This document shows, one piece after another, positions 37,079-45,864 of a DNA stretch of 64,000 nt (the first letter of the stretch is position 1; each line of letters begins with the position of its first letter). Below the pieces are notes generated by a model that saw only the letters and a list, made by a program, of their open reading frames with translations, was not told the origin of the DNA and did no database searches. Location: NCBI GenBank assembly GCA_006738865.1, contig AP019701.1, forward strand, positions 1,484,001 to 1,548,000, written 5' to 3'. The DNA comes from Allostella sp. ATCC 35155 (lineage in GTDB: Bacteria > Pseudomonadota > Alphaproteobacteria > ATCC43930 > Allostellaceae). Position numbers and translations under genes: made by a program.

Positions 37079-39142
37079 ATGGTCGACAGCATGCGGGGCG
37101 GCGTCCAGGTCGGCGTGGATATCGGCGGGACATTCACCGATGTCGTGTGCCGTTCCTCCGATGGAACGGTGAGATTCGTCAAGCTTCCGACCACCCGGAA
37201 GGACGAGAGTCAGGCCGTGCTGCAGTCGGTGGCGCTGATGGCGGCCGAATGGGGCATCGCGGCATCCGACATCGCGCGCTTCGCCCACGGCACGACCGTC
37301 GCGACCAACGCGGTGCTGGAGCGCAAGGGCGCGCGCATCGGCCTCATCACCACCGCCGGCTTCCGCGACGTGCTGGAGGTCGGGCGGCAGATGCGCCACC
37401 AGATGTACAGCGTCATCCTCGACGGCGAGACGCCGGTGTTCCTGGCACCCGGCGCACGGCGCAAGGAAGTGCGCGAGCGCGTCGCCGCCGACGGCTCGGT
37501 GCTGGAGCCGCTCGACGAGGCGGATGTCCGCCGCGCGGCGGACGAGCTGGCCGCCGACGGCGTCGAGGCCATCGCCATCTGCTTCCTCTTCTCCTTCCGC
37601 AATCCCGCCCACGAGGCGCGCGCGGCCGAGATCGTGCGCGAGGCCCATCCCGGGCTGAAGGTGGCGGTCTCGCACGAGGTCGATCCCGCCTTCCGCGAGT
37701 ACGAGCGCACCGTCGTCACGGCCTTCGACGCCTATGTGAAACCGGTCATCGACCGCTATCTGGCGCGGCTGGAGACGGGGCTGGAGTCGGCCGGCGTGCC
37801 GGCGCCGCTGCAGGTCATGCAGTCGCGAGGCGGCCTGATGGTGTCGGAGGTGGCGCGCCAGCGGCCGGTGCGGCTGTTCCTGTCGGGTCCGGCGGCCGGC
37901 GTCATCGGCGCCCGCATGGCGGGCGCTGCGGCCGGCATCGAGGATCTCATCACCGTCGACATCGGCGGCACCAGCTGCGACATCGCCCTCATCGACAAGG
38001 GCCGCGCCCTGGTGCGGTCGGAGGGGGTGATCGACGGCTATCCCGTTCGCGTCGCCATGGTCGACGTCAACTCGATCGGCTCGGGCGGCGGCAGCATCGC
38101 CTGGATCGACCGCGGCGGCGGGTTGCGCGTCGGGCCGCACTCGGCGGGCTCGGAGCCGGGACCGGCCTGCTACGGCCGCGGCGGCGAACTGCCGACGGTG
38201 ACCGACGCCTCGATCGTCCTCGGCTATCTCAATCCCGATTACTTCGCCGGCGGCGCCATGCAGCTGCGGCCGGACCTGGCCGAGAAGGCGATCCGCGACC
38301 ATGTCGCCGGCCCGCTCGGCATGACGCTGGAGCAGGCGGCGCTCGGCATCCATCGCGTGCTCAACGCCCAGATGGCCGAGGGCATCCGCCTCGTCTCGAT
38401 CCGGCAGGGCCTCGATCCGCGCCGCTTCGCGCTGATGCCGCTGGGCGGCGGCGGCGCCGTCCACGCGACCGCGCTCGCCCGCGACCTCGCGATCCGGCGG
38501 GTGCTGGTGCCGCGCCACCCGGGCATCCTGTCGGCGGCCGGCCTGCTGGCGGCGCCCGTCGAGCACGAGATGGCGGCCGCTTTCGGCCGGACGCTGTCGG
38601 AGAGCGCGCCGGCGGAGATCCGCAGCGTCCTCGACGGGCTCGACGACGGCTGCCGGGCGCTGATGGCGCGTGAGCGGCTGGATGGGGCGGCGGTGACGAT
38701 CCGGTATGCCGCCGACGTCTGCTATGTCGGCCAGTCCTACACGCTGGAGGTTCCCCTGCGGATGGACGATCCGGCGCCGCTCGAGCGGCTCTACGACGAT
38801 TTCCTCGTCGACCACGACCGCGTCTACGGCCATGCGACGCGCATTCCCGCGCGCATCGTGAACCTGCGGGCGGTCCACCAGGCCGGCGGCGGCGACTACG
38901 GCGAGGCCCCGCCCGCGCCGACCGCCGGTTCGCCCGAGAAGGGCACGCGCCGCCTACTCGTCGCCGAACTCTCCGGGCCGGTCGATGCCGTGGTCTATGA
39001 TCGTGCGGCGATGCCGCCCGGTTTCACCTTTGCCGGCCCCGCGATCGTCGAGCAGGCCGACACCACGACGCTCGTCGAACCCGGCTGGCATGGCGCGATC
39101 GATGCCGGAGGGTCCATGATCCTCACCCGCCAGGACGCCTGA
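37079..39142 (+). CDS. hyuA: Hydantoinase/oxoprolinase subunit A (HyuA type)
   Basis: This 687-residue ATPase-like subunit has the actin-like fold start VGVDIGGTFTDVV (about residues 9-21), then HGTTVATNAVLERKGA, TVDIGGTSCDIA (about 295-306) and GSGGGSIAW. HyuA-HyuB complexes hydrolyse hydantoins, N-methylhydantoins or 5-oxoproline with ATP; acetone carboxylase is a distant relative. The substrate is not determined. In-frame ATG 37079 (after AGGGTTGGGA), TTG 37073 and ATG 37091 are possible starts. hyuB follows after 15 nt. Confidence 0.92.
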   Translation: MVDSMRGGVQVGVDIGGTFTDVVCRSSDGTVRFVKLPTTRKDESQAVLQSVALMAAEWGIAASDIARFAHGTTVATNAVLERKGARIGLITTAGFRDVLEVGRQMRHQMYSVILDGETPVFLAPGARRKEVRERVAADGSVLEPLDEADVRRAADELAADGVEAIAICFLFSFRNPAHEARAAEIVREAHPGLKVAVSHEVDPAFREYERTVVTAFDAYVKPVIDRYLARLETGLESAGVPAPLQVMQSRGGLMVSEVARQRPVRLFLSGPAAGVIGARMAGAAAGIEDLITVDIGGTSCDIALIDKGRALVRSEGVIDGYPVRVAMVDVNSIGSGGGSIAWIDRGGGLRVGPHSAGSEPGPACYGRGGELPTVTDASIVLGYLNPDYFAGGAMQLRPDLAEKAIRDHVAGPLGMTLEQAALGIHRVLNAQMAEGIRLVSIRQGLDPRRFALMPLGGGGAVHATALARDLAIRRVLVPRHPGILSAAGLLAAPVEHEMAAAFGRTLSESAPAEIRSVLDGLDDGCRALMARERLDGAAVTIRYAADVCYVGQSYTLEVPLRMDDPAPLERLYDDFLVDHDRVYGHATRIPARIVNLRAVHQAGGGDYGEAPPAPTAGSPEKGTRRLLVAELSGPVDAVVYDRAAMPPGFTFAGPAIVEQADTTTLVEPGWHGAIDAGGSMILTRQDA

Positions 39143-39157
39143 TCGGAAGGGAACGCG

Positions 39158-40855
39158 GTGATGACCACTTCAAGCCAGCCCCATGCCCAGCTCGATCCGA
39201 TCACGGTCGAGGTCGTCCGCCACAAGCTCGACGGCATCGCCAACGAGATGGAATCGACGCTGCTGCGCAGTTCGTTCTCGCCGATCGTCAAGGAGGGCAT
39301 GGACGCCTCGGCCAGCCTCTTCACGATCGCGGGCGAGACCCTGTCCCAGGCCTGCGCCGTGCCGATCCACCTCGCGACCCTGATCCCGATCGTCGAGCGC
39401 CTGCTGATCGAGTTCCCGCTCTCCGAGATGAAGGAGGGCGACGTCTTCGTGATGAACGACCCCTATCTCGGCGGCACGCACCTGCCGGACATCGCGATCG
39501 TGGTGCCGGTCATGTATCGCGGCCGGCCGATCGCCCTCTCGGCGACGATGACGCACCATCAGGACGTGGGCGGCATGACGCCGGGCTCGATCCCGACCAA
39601 CGCCACCGAGATCTACCAGGAGGGCATCCGCATCCCGCCGCTGAAGCTGCGGGACGGCGGCGTCATGAACGACACGCTGGTGAAGATGCTGCGGCTCAAC
39701 GTCCGTATCCCGGACGTGCTGATGGGCGACCTCAACGCCCAGATCGCGGCCTGCACGATCGGCGCCCGCCGCATCGCCGCGCTCGCCGACGCCTATGGCG
39801 ACAACCTGCTGGCGACGATCTTCCAGGAGCTGCTCGAGAAGTCCGAGGCGATGACGCGCGAGGCGCTGCGGGCGATCCCCGAGGGCACCTACCGCTATGT
39901 CGACCACATGGACAATGACGGCATCGAGCTCGATCGCCGCATCCGGGTCGAGGTCGCGGTGACGCTGAAGGACGGCGCGATCCACTGCGATTTCACCGGC
40001 ACCAGCCGCCAGCTCAAGGGGCCGTTCAACGTCGTCCGCTCCGGCTCGCAGGCCGCCGCCTACTTCGCCGTCCGGGCGCTGACCGACCCCAGCATCCCGA
40101 CCAACGCCGGCTGCTTCCGCCCGGTCACGCTGCACCTTCCGGAGGGGACGCTGGTCAACCCGCAGGAGCCCGCGCCCGTCGGCTCGCGGACGGCCACCAT
40201 CAAGCGCATCGCCGGTTGCATCATCGGCGCCTTCCAGCAGGCCCTGCCGGACAAGGTGCCGGCCGATTCGGGCGGCGAACTGCTGACGCTGGCGTTCGGC
40301 GGCCGCAAGCCGGACGGGTCGGGCAACTTCGTCGTCGGCGAGCTGATCGCCGGCGGCAGCGGCGGGTCGGTGCGGACCGACGGCGTCGACGTCGTCGAGA
40401 CGGACGCGTCGAACTGCATGAACCTGCCGGCCGAGGCGCTCGAGATGGAGGCGCCGGTGCGCGTGCGCCAGGTCGCGCTGCGGCGGGATTCGGGCGGCGC
40501 GGGACGACGCCGCGGCGGGCTCGGGCTGATCAAGGAGTTCGAGATGCTGGAGGTCGAGGCGACGCTGACCCATCGCGGCGAGCGTCACTTCTGCCCGGCT
40601 GCGGGCGCACAGGGCGGAATGGCCGGCGCGCCGGCGCGATCCGTCATCATCCGCGCCGATGGAACCGAGGAGGTGGTGCCGTCGAAGCTGGTGACGGTGC
40701 TGAAGCCGGGCGACCGCCTCCTGGTCGAGACGGCCGGCGGTGGCGGCTACGGCCACCCCGGCGAGCGGGAGCGCGATCGGGTCGCGGCCGACATCGCCGA
40801 CGGCAAGGTCAGCGCGGAGGCGGCGGCCCGCCTCTACGGCACGGCCGCGGAGTAG
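39158..40855 (+). CDS. hyuB: Hydantoinase/oxoprolinase subunit B (HyuB type)
   Basis: This 565-residue subunit has the HyuB features: LDPITVEVVRHKLDGIANEM at the N-terminus, FVMNDPYLGGTHLPDI, MTHHQDVGGM and a C-terminal GAGRRRGGLGL and TAGGGGYG. It forms the catalytic or metal-binding partner of HyuA. GTG 39158 or ATG 39161 start it; GGAAGGG lies 6 nt before the GTG. The TRAP receptor gene follows after 39 nt. Confidence 0.93.
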   Translation: MMTTSSQPHAQLDPITVEVVRHKLDGIANEMESTLLRSSFSPIVKEGMDASASLFTIAGETLSQACAVPIHLATLIPIVERLLIEFPLSEMKEGDVFVMNDPYLGGTHLPDIAIVVPVMYRGRPIALSATMTHHQDVGGMTPGSIPTNATEIYQEGIRIPPLKLRDGGVMNDTLVKMLRLNVRIPDVLMGDLNAQIAACTIGARRIAALADAYGDNLLATIFQELLEKSEAMTREALRAIPEGTYRYVDHMDNDGIELDRRIRVEVAVTLKDGAIHCDFTGTSRQLKGPFNVVRSGSQAAAYFAVRALTDPSIPTNAGCFRPVTLHLPEGTLVNPQEPAPVGSRTATIKRIAGCIIGAFQQALPDKVPADSGGELLTLAFGGRKPDGSGNFVVGELIAGGSGGSVRTDGVDVVETDASNCMNLPAEALEMEAPVRVRQVALRRDSGGAGRRRGGLGLIKEFEMLEVEATLTHRGERHFCPAAGAQGGMAGAPARSVIIRADGTEEVVPSKLVTVLKPGDRLLVETAGGGGYGHPGERERDRVAADIADGKVSAEAAARLYGTAAE

Positions 40856-40894
40856 CCATCGGGAACTGGGAAACCGAAGAACAGGAGCAGGGGA

Positions 40895-41932
40895 ATGGGG
40901 AACTCAGCGTTGCGTGGTGCGGTCGTCGGCGCAGCCGCGATCGTGGCGGCCCTGGCCGGCGTCGCCGGCCTTCCGGCCGAAGTCTCGGCCCAGACGACCT
41001 GGAAGATGCATATCGTCTGGGTTCCGGCACGGCCCGAAGCCCAGGCCTACAAGCGGTTCGCCGACATGGTGAACGAGAAGGCGGCCGGCAAGCTCAAGAT
41101 CGACCTGCACCAGGGCGGCACGCTCGGCGTCAAGGACGTCGACATGCTGCGCATCCTGCCGGCGGGCAACGTCATCCAGATCGCCGGCCTCTATCCCGGC
41201 TACATGACCCGCGACGTGCCGGAATACGCCTCGACGCTGCCGCCCGGCGTCGTCAAGGAGCCGGCCAAGCTGGTCGACGGCCTGCCGGCCCTGACGAAGA
41301 TCTACGAGGAAACCTACAAGAAGTGGGGCATCGAACTGCTCGGGTACGTCATGCACCCGACGCGCGACACCCACATCCTCTGCAAGGAGCCGATCTCCTC
41401 GCTGGCGGAACTGAAGAACAAGAAGCTTCGGGTGTGGGAGAAGTTCCATGTCGACACCTTCTCCCAGCTCGGCGTCGCGGCCCAGATCATCGGCCAGAAC
41501 GATCTCTACGTCGCGATGAAGACGGGCGTCGTCGACTGCGCGGTCTACCCGATCGGCTTCGCGACGACGGTGTCGCTGCAGGAGGTGGCGCCGAACGCCA
41601 GCTACCTCTTCCCCTATGTGCTGCATCCGCTGCACATCATCGTCTCCAAGAAGGCCTACGACGCGCTGCCGGCGGACGTCCGCAAGATCGTCGCCGACGC
41701 CGCGCAGCAGACCCAGCAGGCGACGATCAAGTCCTACCTCTCCGGCAACTACGACCGCGAGGCCGCCAAGGTCTTCGTCGAGAAGGGCGGCAAGGAACTG
41801 CCGGCCTTCCCCGATGCGGACCAGGCCGCCTTCACCAAGGCCGCCCGGGAAGTCTGGGAGAAGACGGCCAAGGGCCTCGGCGCCAAGGCGAGCGAGAACT
41901 ACGACGCGGTGCTGAAGGCGGTCGGCGGCTGA
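40895..41932 (+). CDS. dctP: TRAP transporter substrate-binding protein (DctP family)
   Basis: This 345-residue periplasmic receptor has a Sec signal (hydrophobic core to about residue 26, cleavage after VSAQ near 33) and a DctP body with ADMVNEKAAGKLKIDLHQGG and the LYVAMKTGVVDCAV stretch. AGGAGCAGGGGA precedes the start. It sits between hyuB and the membrane-subunit genes, so it probably binds the substrate that HyuAB opens or a close relative such as a cyclic amide or oxo-acid. A strong hairpin follows its stop. Confidence 0.92.
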   Translation: MGNSALRGAVVGAAAIVAALAGVAGLPAEVSAQTTWKMHIVWVPARPEAQAYKRFADMVNEKAAGKLKIDLHQGGTLGVKDVDMLRILPAGNVIQIAGLYPGYMTRDVPEYASTLPPGVVKEPAKLVDGLPALTKIYEETYKKWGIELLGYVMHPTRDTHILCKEPISSLAELKNKKLRVWEKFHVDTFSQLGVAAQIIGQNDLYVAMKTGVVDCAVYPIGFATTVSLQEVAPNASYLFPYVLHPLHIIVSKKAYDALPADVRKIVADAAQQTQQATIKSYLSGNYDREAAKVFVEKGGKELPAFPDADQAAFTKAAREVWEKTAKGLGAKASENYDAVLKAVGG

Positions 41933-41962
41933 TCCTGCCGGGCGTACGATAGCAAGGTACTA

Positions 41963-41992
41963 CGGACCCCGGCCCGGGAGGGCCGGGGTCCG
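41963..41992 (+). terminator. Stem-loop between dctP and dctQ
   Basis: A perfect 13-bp stem (CGGACCCCGGCCC / GGGCCGGGGTCCG) with a GGGA loop lies between dctP and dctQ. There is no T-run after it, so partial attenuation or 3'-end protection of dctP mRNA is more likely than full termination. Confidence 0.7.
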
Positions 41993-42009
41993 GCATATGT
42001 GGCGGGGGA

Positions 42010-42516
42010 ATGGGCATGGACGGCGTGTGGCGCGGGCTCGACCGGCTGTTCACCGGCCTGCTGTGGCTGGCGGTCATGGCGGGAATGGCGATGACGAGCT
42101 TCGTCGTGCTCGCCACGGTCATGCGCTACTTCGTCGGCAGTCCGTTCCGCTTCACCGAGGAGCTGGTCGGCCTGCTGTTCGTCGCGCTGGCCTTTCTCGG
42201 CCTACCCTGGGCGACCATGCACAACCGGCACCTCCGCATCACCCTCATCCTGGACCGGCTGCCGCCGGCGCTGCGGCGGGCGGCGGACCTTCTCGGCCAG
42301 GCGCTGGTGCTCGTATTCCTGGCCGTCTTCGCATGGCAGTCGTGGGAGTTCGCGGCCTTCTCGCTGATGCTGAATTCCCGCTCGGACATGGGCGGCATCC
42401 CGCTGTTCCCATGGATGGCTCTGCTGCCGTCGATGTGCGTGGCGGCCGCCGTCGCGATCGTCGCGCGGCGCCTGCATCGGCCGCCGGACGACGAAGACGC
42501 CGGACCGGGGGTCTGA
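42010..42516 (+). CDS. dctQ: TRAP transporter small membrane subunit (DctQ family)
   Basis: This 168-residue protein has four predicted helices with a RFTEELVGLLFVALAFLG stretch and the NRHLRI element typical of DctQ. ATG 42010 or 42016 could start it; GGGGG spacing slightly favours 42016. dctM follows after 6 nt. Confidence 0.88.
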   Translation: MGMDGVWRGLDRLFTGLLWLAVMAGMAMTSFVVLATVMRYFVGSPFRFTEELVGLLFVALAFLGLPWATMHNRHLRITLILDRLPPALRRAADLLGQALVLVFLAVFAWQSWEFAAFSLMLNSRSDMGGIPLFPWMALLPSMCVAAAVAIVARRLHRPPDDEDAGPGV

Positions 42517-42522
42517 TCGACG

Positions 42523-43812
42523 ATGTTCTGGCTCTATTTCGTCGGCGGCCTCGGCATCACGGCGCTGACCGGCCTGCCCATCGGCATCGGTCTCGGCCTG
42601 ACCGGCCTCGCCATCCTGCATTTCGAGGCGGGCGGCGCGACGTCGCTGGCGGTGACGGCGGTCTGGAACGTCCTGACCGACTTCACGCTGAGTTCGGTGC
42701 CGCTCTTCATGTTCATGGGCGACCTGATGATGAAGAGCGGCCTCAGCCGCCGCCTCTATTCGGGCCTGGCCCCGCTCTTCCACCGCGTTCCGGGCCGGCT
42801 GCTGCATTCCAACATCGCGGTTTGCGCGATGTTCGGTGCCGTCGCCGGCACCAGCACCTCGACCGCCGCGGCGGTCGGCACGGTCGCCTATCCCGAGCTG
42901 GCGCGCCGCGGCTACGACAAGCCCGGCGTCGTGGCCTCGCTGGCGGCGGGCGGAACCCTGGGCCTGCTCATCCCGCCCAGCCTGTCTTTGCTGCTCTACG
43001 GTGCCACCCAGCAGGTCTCGATCGGCCGCCTCTTCCTCGCCGGCATCATCCCGGGCCTGATGATGGCCGGGCTGTTCATGCTGTGGATCTATATCAGCGC
43101 CAAGCGCAACCCGAACCTGACGCCGACCGACGGCGAGCGCCCGACCCTGCGCGAGCAGCTGCTCGGCTTGCTCGGCACCTGGCCGCTGGTGGTGCTGGTG
43201 TTCGCCTGCCTCGGGACCGTCTTCCTCGGCTGGGCGACGCCGACCGAGGCGGCCGGGCTCGGCGTCGCCGCCGCCATCTTCGTCGGCTTCCTCTTCGGCG
43301 AGCTGACGCTGCGCCGGACCTGGGATGCGTTCCTCAATTCGGCGATCGTCTTCGCCTCGATCGTCCTCGTCATCATCGGTTCGCTGATCCTGTCGCAGGC
43401 GGTCAGCATCCTGGGGCTGCCCGGCCAGGTCATGCAGGGCGTCGTCGATCTCGGGGTCTCGAAGTACTGGGTGCTGGTCCTGATCGTGCTGGTCTACCTC
43501 GTGCTCGGCTGCTTCTTCGACGGGGTGTCGCTGATGCTGCTGACGATCCCGCTGGCCTATCCGGTGATGACCGGCATGGGGTTCGATCCGATCTGGCTCG
43601 GCGTCATCATCACCATCCTGATCGAGGTCGGGATGCTGACGCCGCCGGTCGGCATGAACCTCTTCGTGCTGACGGCGATCACCAAGCACGAGGTGTCGCT
43701 GGGCAGCGCCGCCAGGGCCGCGATGCCCTACTGGTTTCTGCTGCTGGGCGGAGTGCTCATCCTCACCCTGTTTCCGGGGATCGCGCTGTGGCTGCCCGGG
43801 ATGATGGGCTGA
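42523..43812 (+). CDS. dctM: TRAP transporter large membrane subunit (DctM family)
   Basis: This 429-residue protein has about 12 predicted helices with DctM-typical VPLFMFMGDLMMKSGL, GAVAGTSTSTAAAVG and GGTLGLLIPPS. It ends the hyuAB-dctPQM operon. Its last 50 nt overlap the convergent MFS gene, giving a hydrophobic tail ending GMMG. Confidence 0.94.
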   Translation: MFWLYFVGGLGITALTGLPIGIGLGLTGLAILHFEAGGATSLAVTAVWNVLTDFTLSSVPLFMFMGDLMMKSGLSRRLYSGLAPLFHRVPGRLLHSNIAVCAMFGAVAGTSTSTAAAVGTVAYPELARRGYDKPGVVASLAAGGTLGLLIPPSLSLLLYGATQQVSIGRLFLAGIIPGLMMAGLFMLWIYISAKRNPNLTPTDGERPTLREQLLGLLGTWPLVVLVFACLGTVFLGWATPTEAAGLGVAAAIFVGFLFGELTLRRTWDAFLNSAIVFASIVLVIIGSLILSQAVSILGLPGQVMQGVVDLGVSKYWVLVLIVLVYLVLGCFFDGVSLMLLTIPLAYPVMTGMGFDPIWLGVIITILIEVGMLTPPVGMNLFVLTAITKHEVSLGSAARAAMPYWFLLLGGVLILTLFPGIALWLPGMMG

Positions 43813-45016
43813 CGAGGCGCGGCGCCAGGACGAACCAGGCGAAGGCGAGGAGCTGCAGCCCGAGCAGGCCGGCGAAGGCGACGCGATAGCCCTCGGCGGC
43901 ATAGCCGCCGTCGGCGGTCTGCGGCCACAGGCCGATGACGGCGCCGATCGCATATTGCAGCAGGAAGGCGCCGGTTCCCGACAGCAGGTTCATGCCGGTG
44001 TTGGCACGGCCGGCGAAGGTCGGGCCGAAATGCTGGGACAGCGCGGCGTAGGTCAGGGTGATGACGTTGAAGGTCGCGCCGAACACCGCCCAGAGGGCGG
44101 CCGATCCGGCGATCCACTCCAGCACGATGCCGAGTTCGGCCAGCATGAAGAGGACGGCCGCACCCCCGGCGACCGCCAGCGTGCCGATGCCGTAGCGGCG
44201 CAGCGCCTCGGCGACCACACCGCCCAGGGCCGAGCCGATCGAAAGGGCCAGCGCCATGACCATCAGCTGCGTCGCGACGTCCGGCCGGTCGAAGCCGGCG
44301 ACGTCGCGCAGCCAGGGCCCGGCCCACAGCGTCTGGATCGCCGAGCCGCTGGCGAAGCCCAGCAGCGTCATCGGCGCCACCCGCCAGAACAGACGGTCGC
44401 GATAGATCACGGTGAAGAGTTCGCGCAGCTGCCGGCCGATCGGCACCGGCGCGGCGGCCCGCGGCCGCTCCGGCACGACCAGCCACAGGGCGAGCGCCGC
44501 CAGCAGGGCCGCCCCGCCGCCGATCGCCATCAGGCCGCGCCAGCCGGCGACGCCGATCAGCAGCTCGGCCGGCGCGGTCGCCACCACCGCGCCGAGGCTG
44601 CCGAAGCCGAGGAAGAGGCCGTTGAGGAGGGGCAGCCGCGCGGGCGGGAACCAGTCGGCCATCTGCTTGTAGGCCGACATCAACCCGCCCGCGAAGCCGA
44701 GCCCGACCAGCGCGCGGCCGGCCGCGACGGTCGCCAGGTCCTGCCCGACGGCGATGATCGCCGCGCCGACGGCGGCGACCGCGACCAGCGTGCCCTGCAC
44801 CCGCCGCGCGCCGAAGCGATCGAGCAGGGCGCCCAGCGGCAGCTGGAACAGCGCGAAGGTCAGGAAGTACATCGACGTCAGCAGGCCGAGGTCGGACGGG
44901 CCCAGGGCCAGCTCCGACACCAGGTCCGGCGCGATCAGCGCGTTGATCGAGCGGAAGAACAGCGACAGGAAATAGGCGGCCGCGAACGGCACGATGATGC
45001 GCACAGCGTCGGACAT
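43763..45016 (-). CDS. MFS transporter
   Basis: This 417-residue protein has twelve predicted helices in two halves, with the MFS loop 2-3 motif GALLDRFGARRVQG (about 62-75) and a repeat in the second half (GGVVAEALRRYG). The substrate is unknown. The 3' end overlaps dctM by 50 nt. Upstream, 45017-45105 holds an AT-rich TAAAATTATC on the minus strand that may be its promoter. Confidence 0.9.
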   Translation of the reverse strand: MSDAVRIIVPFAAAYFLSLFFRSINALIAPDLVSELALGPSDLGLLTSMYFLTFALFQLPLGALLDRFGARRVQGTLVAVAAVGAAIIAVGQDLATVAAGRALVGLGFAGGLMSAYKQMADWFPPARLPLLNGLFLGFGSLGAVVATAPAELLIGVAGWRGLMAIGGGAALLAALALWLVVPERPRAAAPVPIGRQLRELFTVIYRDRLFWRVAPMTLLGFASGSAIQTLWAGPWLRDVAGFDRPDVATQLMVMALALSIGSALGGVVAEALRRYGIGTLAVAGGAAVLFMLAELGIVLEWIAGSAALWAVFGATFNVITLTYAALSQHFGPTFAGRANTGMNLLSGTGAFLLQYAIGAVIGLWPQTADGGYAAEGYRVAFAGLLGLQLLAFAWFVLAPRLVSPSSRAATARSPETG

Positions 45017-45105
45017 CGGGCAGGGCTCGGCACGATGGGCGGGATATCGAGCCTATGGGCGCGCCCGGTCCGGCGCAATGAAATCCGGACCCGATAATTT
45101 TAACG
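45017..45105 (-). promoter_or_regulatory. Intergenic stretch with hairpin and AT-rich box
   Basis: This 89-nt gap between the SDR stop and the MFS start contains a 7-bp perfect inverted repeat (45067-45073 and 45085-45091) with an 11-nt loop, next to ATAATTTTAA (45094-45103). It may separate the acyl-CoA ligase/SDR transcript from MFS or supply a promoter for MFS; I cannot tell which. Confidence 0.35.
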
Positions 45106-45861
45106 TCAGGTCGCCGTCACGCCGCCGTCGACCACCATTTCCGAGCCGGTCACGAAGCGCGACTCGTCCGACAGCAGATAGACGACCAGCGGGGCGATGT
45201 CCGCCGGCGTGGCGATGCGGCCGAGCGGCACCTGGCGGACGAGCCGCTGGCGCGCGCGCTCGGCATCCTCGGTGGCCGCGACCATCGCCTCGACCATGGG
45301 GGTCTCGACGAACGACGGATGCACGCTGTTGCAGCGGATGCCGTAGCCCATCCGCGCGCAGTGGAGGGCGACCGACTTGGTCAGCAGCCGCACGCCGCCC
45401 TTGCTCGCATTGTAGGCCGCGAGGTTGTGGCCGCCGATGATCCCTGAGACCGACGACATGTTGACGATCGATCCACCGGTCGTCTTCATCAGGGCGATGG
45501 CGTGCTTGCAGCCGAGGAAGACGCCGTCGAGGTTGACGCCCATGGTCAGCCGCCAGTCCTCGAGCGAGGTTTCCTCGATCGACTTCAGCATGGCGATGCC
45601 GGCGTTGTTCACCAGCCCGTCGAGACGTCCGAATCGTTCGCCGACCATGGCGATGCAACGGGCCCAGCCGTCCTCGTCGGTGACGTCGAGCGCGAAGGCC
45701 ATGCCGCCGGTTTCCTCGGCCACGGCCTCGGCGGCGCCCGCATCGCGATCGGTCGCGACGATGATGGCGCCCTCGGCGGCCAGCATGGTGCAGAAGCCGC
45801 GGCCGAGGCCGCCGCCGGCCCCGGTGACGAGAACGACCTTGCCGGCGACGCGTCCCGCCAT
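45106..45861 (-). CDS. SDR-family oxidoreductase
   Basis: This 251-residue classical SDR has [10 protein letters not shown] for cofactor, NNAG (about 87-90), and the catalytic Ser (MSSVSG) with YNASK. The Asp in ATDRDAG after the second strand favours NAD(H). It starts 4 nt after the acyl-CoA ligase stop, so the pair acts in one operon, probably on a hydroxy- or oxo-acyl-CoA. Confidence 0.92.
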   Translation of the reverse strand: MAGRVAGKVVLVTGAGGGLGRGFCTMLAAEGAIIVATDRDAGAAEAVAEETGGMAFALDVTDEDGWARCIAMVGERFGRLDGLVNNAGIAMLKSIEETSLEDWRLTMGVNLDGVFLGCKHAIALMKTTGGSIVNMSSVSGIIGGHNLAAYNASKGGVRLLTKSVALHCARMGYGIRCNSVHPSFVETPMVEAMVAATEDAERARQRLVRQVPLGRIATPADIAPLVVYLLSDESRFVTGSEMVVDGGVTAT

Positions 45862-45864
45862 GCC

